Shown piece after piece: positions 4,829-7,349 of a DNA stretch of 7,349 nucleotides. The notes under the pieces were generated by a model. It searched no databases. It was given only the letters and a program-made list of their open reading frames with translations, and was not told where the DNA came from. This stretch comes from CAYFJO01 sp964343305 (GTDB lineage Bacteria > Planctomycetota > Planctomycetia > Pirellulales > Pirellulaceae). Location: NCBI GenBank assembly GCA_964343305.1, contig CAYFJO010000515.1, positions 1 to 7,349 of the forward strand, given 5' to 3'. Made by a program: the position numbers and the translations under genes. Numbering within the stretch: position 1 is the first letter of the stretch; each line of letters starts with the position of its first letter.

Positions 4829-6667
4829 CTACTGACCCCCTGCTTTCGCTTTTAGCAGCCGCACGACTTCGTTTGTTTCCTTTCTGGGAAAACTTTGGTG
4901 TGCTTCTTCGGCGCAATTCAACGGCGTTTGGCCGTTGCGGTTTTTTAAGCTCGGCGAAGCTCCGCGATTCAGCAACATTGCAACAACCTCGTGATGGCCT
5001 CGGTGTGCGGCCAAGTGGAGTGGCGTGTCCAGACGCGAGCGATTGTCTTCGCCGGGTGGGCCACATGGTCTTGGAGCTTCCTTACCCGTGCGAGCATCGA
5101 TTTTCGCGCCAGCATCCAAGAGTGCGGAGACTGCCTCAGCCCCGCCAACTTGCGCGGCGAGATGTAACGGCGATTCTTCGTCGAGGTTCAGTTCTTCGAC
5201 ATCGGCGCCGTGTTTGAGCAACAAGTTAATCAACGCGTCGTCCTTCTTGTATGCGGCGAAGTGCAAAGGACTGCCGAGGTAGGTGTCCATCGTCACATCG
5301 CTCTTGACCTTTTTCTCGAGTAGCAACTCAACGGCGGCGTGTTGTTGATTGTGAACGGCGTAATAAAAGGCCAACTGGCCATCGACTTCTTTTGACTGAA
5401 TCACACCTGCATCCAGGAGCAATTCGATTGCTTTCGTTTGATTGTTGGCGGCGGCAAAGGATAATGCAGCGCCGCCGCGCATCTTCAAATAGATTTCTGT
5501 CGCGCGATAAACATCGATATAACGTTTCAAAGCCGCCAGGTCACCAATTCCAGCAGCGATACGAATATCCATCGCGCCGCCTGCGTCGATCAAATTCCTG
5601 ACCGTCGAGTCGTGTCCCGCCAAAAGTGCCGCGTGTGTTGGCGAGAGGCCTTGATTGTCAAACGCGTTTGGATCGCCGCCATGACTGAGAAGCGTCGTTA
5701 CAACCTTCTCATGCCCTCGTGCCGCCGCGAGATAAAGTGGCGTGCGCCCGTTTTGGTTGATCGCATTTCGGCTGGGCATGAATTGCAACAGGTAGTCGAC
5801 CTTTTTTGCGTTTCCGTATTCCGCTGCCTCATGAAGAAGTGTGTCGCCGCGTGTGTCGCCGCGACCACTACCAAACATCAAATTGACTAACTCAGGCGCT
5901 TCGCGAAGAACACGGTCGGCCTTGTCGCGGTATTCTTCCTGCCCCATGTAATTAAGCGATCGAAATGCATCGAAACCCAGCTTCTTGCTCAACGCGTTGG
6001 CCTTCGCAACGAGAACTTTGTTGCTGGCATCGAGCAACGTCCACCGGATCGACGATTCCATCACGGCAGTATCGAGCCAACCTTGCCGCTTAATCACCTG
6101 GCCGCCATTGTCTACGAAAACCGCAGTGTTGGGGCCGGGGCCAATGTGTTTCCACGCGCGATCGTCCATCGCATCGACGACCATCGTCGCCTTGATGGAT
6201 TTCAATTCGCGATAATCCTTGGCTAGCTGGATGCGCTCGTCAATCTTTTTAGGTTCCTTGACAAGCACTCGGTCGCGAGCATTTCGTTCGGTTAGCCACG
6301 GGCGGTCGCTGTACGGAGAAACTGCGTCGACCGGATGGGCTTCGATGGTGTAAATGACGACGACATGAATTTGGCCCGCAAACTTCTTCGCAATTCGATC
6401 AACGGCGGCGCAATTGTCGCGCGACACGGGACAACTGATCGATGACAACACAAGCAGCACGGGCCGGTCGCGCCATGACAAAGCCAAATCGACCTGTTTG
6501 CTGTCCAACTTGTGCAGTTGCAAGGAATCGACTTGATCACCCGGCTGGACTCCCGTTTCGTCAAACGTGGGGATCTTCGCTGGGCGTCCATCTTCTGGAT
6601 TTGCAAAAACGTGCGATGTGTGAATCAAGAATCCAAACGCGGCGAGTAACGAAATAGAGAATCGCAT
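4829..6667 (-). CDS. Exported deiodinase/thioredoxin-like domain fused to ankyrin repeats
   Basis: The protein has 612 residues from the ATG at 6667. That start opens a Sec signal peptide (MRFSISLLAAFGFLIHTSHVFA, probable cleavage before NPEDG). The frame runs open to 6775, but earlier starts precede or overlap the promoter. Residues 40-212 resemble the iodothyronine deiodinase branch of the thioredoxin fold: PVLLVLSSISCPVS with Cys79 where vertebrate enzymes have selenocysteine, VVVIYTIEAHPVDA (102-115), VVDAM (163-167), and a late strand-turn with Gly-Gly (FVDNGGQVIKRQGW). A second cysteine, Cys86, makes a C-x6-C pair instead of CxxC. Residues 274-610 contain about nine or ten ankyrin repeats (TPLYLAAARGH, SPLHFAAYKKD, SPLHLAAQVGG, TPLHLAAHRGH). 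They are irregular near 365-397 and have a Pro-rich insert at 531-546. The likely location is the periplasm or envelope. A redox or peroxidase-like role with ankyrin-mediated partner binding is inference; thyroid-hormone chemistry is not implied. Same strand as hisH, 73 bp downstream of it. Confidence 0.88.
   Translation of the reverse strand: MRFSISLLAAFGFLIHTSHVFANPEDGRPAKIPTFDETGVQPGDQVDSLQLHKLDSKQVDLALSWRDRPVLLVLSSISCPVSRDNCAAVDRIAKKFAGQIHVVVIYTIEAHPVDAVSPYSDRPWLTERNARDRVLVKEPKKIDERIQLAKDYRELKSIKATMVVDAMDDRAWKHIGPGPNTAVFVDNGGQVIKRQGWLDTAVMESSIRWTLLDASNKVLVAKANALSKKLGFDAFRSLNYMGQEEYRDKADRVLREAPELVNLMFGSGRGDTRGDTLLHEAAEYGNAKKVDYLLQFMPSRNAINQNGRTPLYLAAARGHEKVVTTLLSHGGDPNAFDNQGLSPTHAALLAGHDSTVRNLIDAGGAMDIRIAAGIGDLAALKRYIDVYRATEIYLKMRGGAALSFAAANNQTKAIELLLDAGVIQSKEVDGQLAFYYAVHNQQHAAVELLLEKKVKSDVTMDTYLGSPLHFAAYKKDDALINLLLKHGADVEELNLDEESPLHLAAQVGGAEAVSALLDAGAKIDARTGKEAPRPCGPPGEDNRSRLDTPLHLAAHRGHHEVVAMLLNRGASPSLKNRNGQTPLNCAEEAHQSFPRKETNEVVRLLKAKAGGQ
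4919..4946 (+). terminator. Terminator-like hairpin for the flagellin transcript, inside the ankyrin gene
   Basis: CAACGGC (4919-4925) and GCCGTTG (4931-4937) form a perfect 7-bp GC-rich stem with the 5-nt loop GTTTG. CGG and six T (4941-4946) follow. It reads as a rho-independent terminator on the plus strand, 92 bp beyond the flagellin stop. On the other strand the same bases encode an ankyrin-repeat NGQTPLN turn, so the symmetry could be chance. The CGG between stem and T-run weakens it. Confidence 0.4.
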
Positions 6668-6701
6668 GACGTTTCCAATCGTTAGAAAAGAGGACCATCC
6701 A

Positions 6702-6731
6702 ATTTTAAAGTCTTGCCGCATCAATTGGCAA
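6702..6731 (-). promoter_or_regulatory. Sigma70-type promoter of the deiodinase-ankyrin gene
   Basis: On the minus strand TTGCCA (6731-6726, 5 of 6 to TTGACA) is followed after 18 bp by TAAAAT (6707-6702, 5 of 6 to TATAAT). Transcription would begin near 6695 and leave about 27 nt before the ATG at 6667. That supports the signal-peptide start over upstream in-frame starts. It also implies that the gene can be transcribed separately from hisH. The Shine-Dalgarno match before the ATG is weak (TTGGAAACGTC). Confidence 0.5.
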
Positions 6732-6740
6732 AGCGAAAAA

Positions 6741-7349
6741 CTAAGCCGTCGCAGCCGGACAGGATAGCTCGGCAAAGTTCTTCAGAATTCGCAGGCCATT
6801 CGCTTGGCTCTTTTCTGGGTGGAACTGTGTTGCGAACAGATTGTCGCGGGCGATTGCGGCACAGAATGGATGCCCATAGTCCGCCTCGATGGCAATGACC
6901 GTAGGGTCTTGCGGCAGCACATAATAAGAGTGCACGAAATAGAAGTGCGTTTCTTCCTCGATGCCTTCGAACAATGCGGGCCGTTGGCGGAAAAGTGCCT
7001 CGTTCCATCCCATATGTGGGACCTTGTATTCACTGGGCAATTCAAAACGTTTCACTTCGCCAGCCAACACGCCGAGGCCCTCGTGTTCACCGTCTTCGTA
7101 GCTGATGTCCATCAGCAGCTGCAGACCGAGGCAGATACCCAGGAAAGGCCTGTCCGCCTCAATATGGTCTTTGATCGGGGCGACGAGGTCGCGTTTTTTG
7201 ATCTCGGCGATCGCATCGGCAAAGGCACCGACGCCGGGGAGGACAATTCTTTCGGCTTGGGCCAAGACCCGCGGATCGCTGGTGACGGTCGCTTCATGGC
7301 CGACCTTTTCGAAGCCTTTTTGTACGCTGCGCAGGTTTCCCATCTGGTA
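6741..7349 (-). CDS. hisH: Imidazole glycerol phosphate synthase, glutaminase subunit HisH (5' end cut by the window)
   Basis: HisH hydrolyses glutamine and channels ammonia to HisF, which makes imidazole glycerol phosphate and AICAR in histidine biosynthesis; it acts in the cytoplasm. The visible 202 residues begin YQMGNLRSV, so only the first few codons, normally of the form M-x-x-IIDYQMGN, lie beyond the window. The internal ATG at 7343 is therefore not the start. Class I glutamine amidotransferase features are all present, numbered from that Met: oxyanion strand PGVGA (36-40), nucleophile elbow GICLGLQLL with Cys71, the HisH-typical PHMGWN (109-114), FVHSYY (136-141), and the catalytic His175 and Glu177 in FHPEKS. 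Length and motifs fit a functional enzyme. The tail ends LSCPAATA. hisF or hisA would be likely neighbours but cannot be seen. Confidence 0.97.
   Translation of the reverse strand, partial: YQMGNLRSVQKGFEKVGHEATVTSDPRVLAQAERIVLPGVGAFADAIAEIKKRDLVAPIKDHIEADRPFLGICLGLQLLMDISYEDGEHEGLGVLAGEVKRFELPSEYKVPHMGWNEALFRQRPALFEGIEEETHFYFVHSYYVLPQDPTVIAIEADYGHPFCAAIARDNLFATQFHPEKSQANGLRILKNFAELSCPAATA

Noticed and set aside
4873..6215. Several plus-strand open frames opposite the ankyrin gene
   Set aside because: They are antisense shadows of a well-supported coding sequence, Arg/Ser/Pro-rich, with no domains.
6668..6775. N-terminal extension of the deiodinase-ankyrin protein to 6775
   Set aside because: It would bury the signal peptide 36 residues in, overlap the end of hisH, and start upstream of the promoter at 6702-6731.

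Overview
The window reads as bacterial chromosomal DNA, most likely from a planctomycete. That lineage call is an inference from the flagellin type, the exported thioredoxin-like/ankyrin protein and general composition; no marker gene settles it. The scaffold comes from a draft assembly, because a run of exactly 100 N (2563-2662) sits inside a tandem repeat.

Layout. Positions 1-512 hold no intact gene. They contain a possible broken small-lipoprotein gene on the minus strand (11-181) and the leader of the first plus-strand gene. Three plus-strand genes follow, each with its own Shine-Dalgarno site and a 148-238 bp leader between neighbours: a lysine-rich protein with five helical-hairpin repeats (513-1907), a basic protein with a proline-rich repeat stalk and a C-terminal coiled coil (2146-3253, interrupted by the N run), and a flagellin (3402-4826). 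Two minus-strand genes converge on the flagellin: an exported protein with a deiodinase/thioredoxin-like domain followed by ankyrin repeats (4829-6667), and the 5'-truncated hisH of histidine biosynthesis (6741-7349).

How the genes may work together. The two unfamiliar proteins upstream of the flagellin have no Sec signal peptide. They begin with short basic stretches that resemble the flagellin's own N-terminus (MRVLDAHR, MRIGAHR, MLRIGAS), and their C-termini look related to each other. Genes 2 and 3 also share leader motifs. The simplest hypothesis is a locus of flagellin plus two accessory proteins exported by the flagellar type III route, serving as filament-associated or surface coiled-coil/stalk proteins. 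This is inference and the most interesting item in the window.

The minus-strand genes look unrelated to motility. hisH makes the glutaminase subunit of imidazole glycerol phosphate synthase. The ankyrin gene has its own plausible sigma70-type promoter between it and hisH. The flagellin and ankyrin stop codons are only 2 bp apart, and a terminator-like hairpin for the flagellin transcript lies inside the ankyrin coding sequence.
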